Assembly (NCBI GenBank): GCA_020721805.1
Contig: DYMB01000004.1
Location: 43,616-107,615, forward strand
Reading direction: 5' to 3'
Origin: Acetofilamentum sp.
GTDB lineage: Bacteria > Hydrothermota > 32-111
DNA length: 64,000 nucleotides
Made by a program: the position numbers and the translations under genes. Below the pieces are notes generated by a model, which was not told the DNA's origin, did not search any database, and saw only the letters and a program-made list of their open reading frames with translations. Below, in pieces: positions 63,694 through 64,000 of the stretch (its first letter is position 1; each line of letters opens with the position of its first letter).

Positions 63694-64000
63694 CTATATA
63701 TTACATCAAGTTTTTTTATTTTTGAAGAAATTAAAGCATCGATAGTCAAACCTTTTATTTCAATGCTATCAGGTAAATAGATATTGTATTTAAGTTTTCT
63801 ATAAGAAACTATTTTTATAAGTAGTAGATCATAAAAAGTTTTTATAGCCAGCTCTTTGAGGTTATAATTGTTGTCAATTTTTATATATGTCAATGGCTCA
63901 TTTTTTTTCTCATTCTTTATGGTGATAAGTCCATTATCATATTTAACGGTAAAGGAATCTGGAAGTAGATATTTTATATTTAGTCCTCTATAAATGTTTT
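63690..64000 (-). CDS. Hypothetical protein, C-terminal part (5' end outside window)
   Basis: The frame is open from the window edge to a TGA at 63690, about 103 visible residues. Two similar strands recur (YLLPDSFTVKYDNGLITIK and IYLPDSIEIKGLTIDALIS), suggesting a beta-rich repeat domain. I do not recognise the family. It overlaps the small CXXC gene by ATGA and so belongs to the polyferredoxin operon. Confidence 0.6.
   Translation of the reverse strand, partial: NIYRGLNIKYLLPDSFTVKYDNGLITIKNEKKNEPLTYIKIDNNYNLKELAIKTFYDLLLIKIVSYRKLKYNIYLPDSIEIKGLTIDALISSKIKKLDVIYR

Noticed and set aside
1-64000. tRNA, rRNA, CRISPR arrays, IS elements, riboswitches
   Set aside because: No cloverleaf, rRNA-like block, regularly spaced direct repeat, transposase or long structured 5' leader was seen; intergenic gaps are mostly under 165 bases.

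Overview
The window is a densely coded, AT-rich stretch of bacterial chromosome (runs of A and T everywhere, mostly A/T third positions) with 63 protein genes or gene remnants. I see no rRNA, tRNA, CRISPR array, IS element or prophage. The outer-membrane and export genes (TamB-like C terminus, OmpA-type remnant, Wzm/Wzt, Wzz-type tyrosine kinase, MurJ) point to a diderm. The metabolism points to a strict anaerobe: a four-subunit 2-oxoacid:ferredoxin oxidoreductase, acetate kinase, carbamate kinase, a NapH-type polyferredoxin and LL-diaminopimelate aminotransferase. Two GWxTD-domain proteins and a cyclic-2,3-diphosphoglycerate-synthetase homologue fit candidate phyla near the FCB group (for example WOR-3/Stahlbacteria or Cloacimonadota). 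That placement is inference; no marker here settles it.

Layout. 1-2157: end of a tamB-like gene meeting an MFS transporter. 2242-19910 (+): two metallo-beta-lactamase-fold proteins, a Xer recombinase, a 1275-residue coiled-coil protein, then a surface-sugar cluster (NeuA-like, WbpA-like, Wzz/BY-kinase, AlgD-like, UDP-glucuronate decarboxylase-like, WbpB-like, WbpE-like, WbpM/FlaA1-like) ending in a decayed carbamoyltransferase. 19944-21498 (-): NeuB and a CYTH protein. 21580-23795 (+): GIDE/LemA membrane pair; rlmN is opposite. 24928-28998 (+): porCDAB, then an MglB/MglA-like roadblock-GTPase pair. 28993-34358 (-): nadB, hpf, hprK, mannose-type EIIA and EIIB, and a chemoreceptor. 34360-40914 (-): dapB, dapL, lysC, asd and two GWxTD proteins. 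41005-47797 (+): Wzm/Wzt polysaccharide exporter, sugar reductase, three glycosyltransferases and YjbQ. 47798-48796 (-): frameshifted OmpA-type pseudogene. 48959-55153 (+): rpsU, cvpA, mutS2, thiamine pyrophosphokinase and an 856-residue exported protein with 12 GxDxY repeats. 55127-57595 (-): F420-ligase-like, murJ, acpS. 57736-62718 (+): cDPG-synthetase-like, carbamate kinase, ndk, a divergent hydroxyacyl-CoA dehydrogenase, acetate kinase, DUF1858. 62690-64000 (-): NapH-like polyferredoxin, a 43-residue CXXC membrane protein and a partial unknown.

Two architectural themes stand out. First, most transcription units begin with a good TTGA(N)-N16/17-TATAAT-like promoter whose -10 box ends only 6-9 bases before the start codon, with no Shine-Dalgarno: the signature of leaderless mRNAs. 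Genes inside operons often carry AGGAGG-type sites, and only por, rpsU and the cDPG-synthetase-like gene have a leader plus SD at the head of the operon. All six divergent gene pairs are driven by back-to-back promoters of this sort. Second, nearly all convergent pairs abut or overlap at their 3' ends (0-29 bases), leaving no room for ordinary intrinsic terminators.

The strongest candidates for something not well described are the GxDxY-repeat/HEAT exported protein, the giant coiled-coil protein, the permease-less PTS/HprK set next to a chemoreceptor, and the pervasive leaderless promoter layout.
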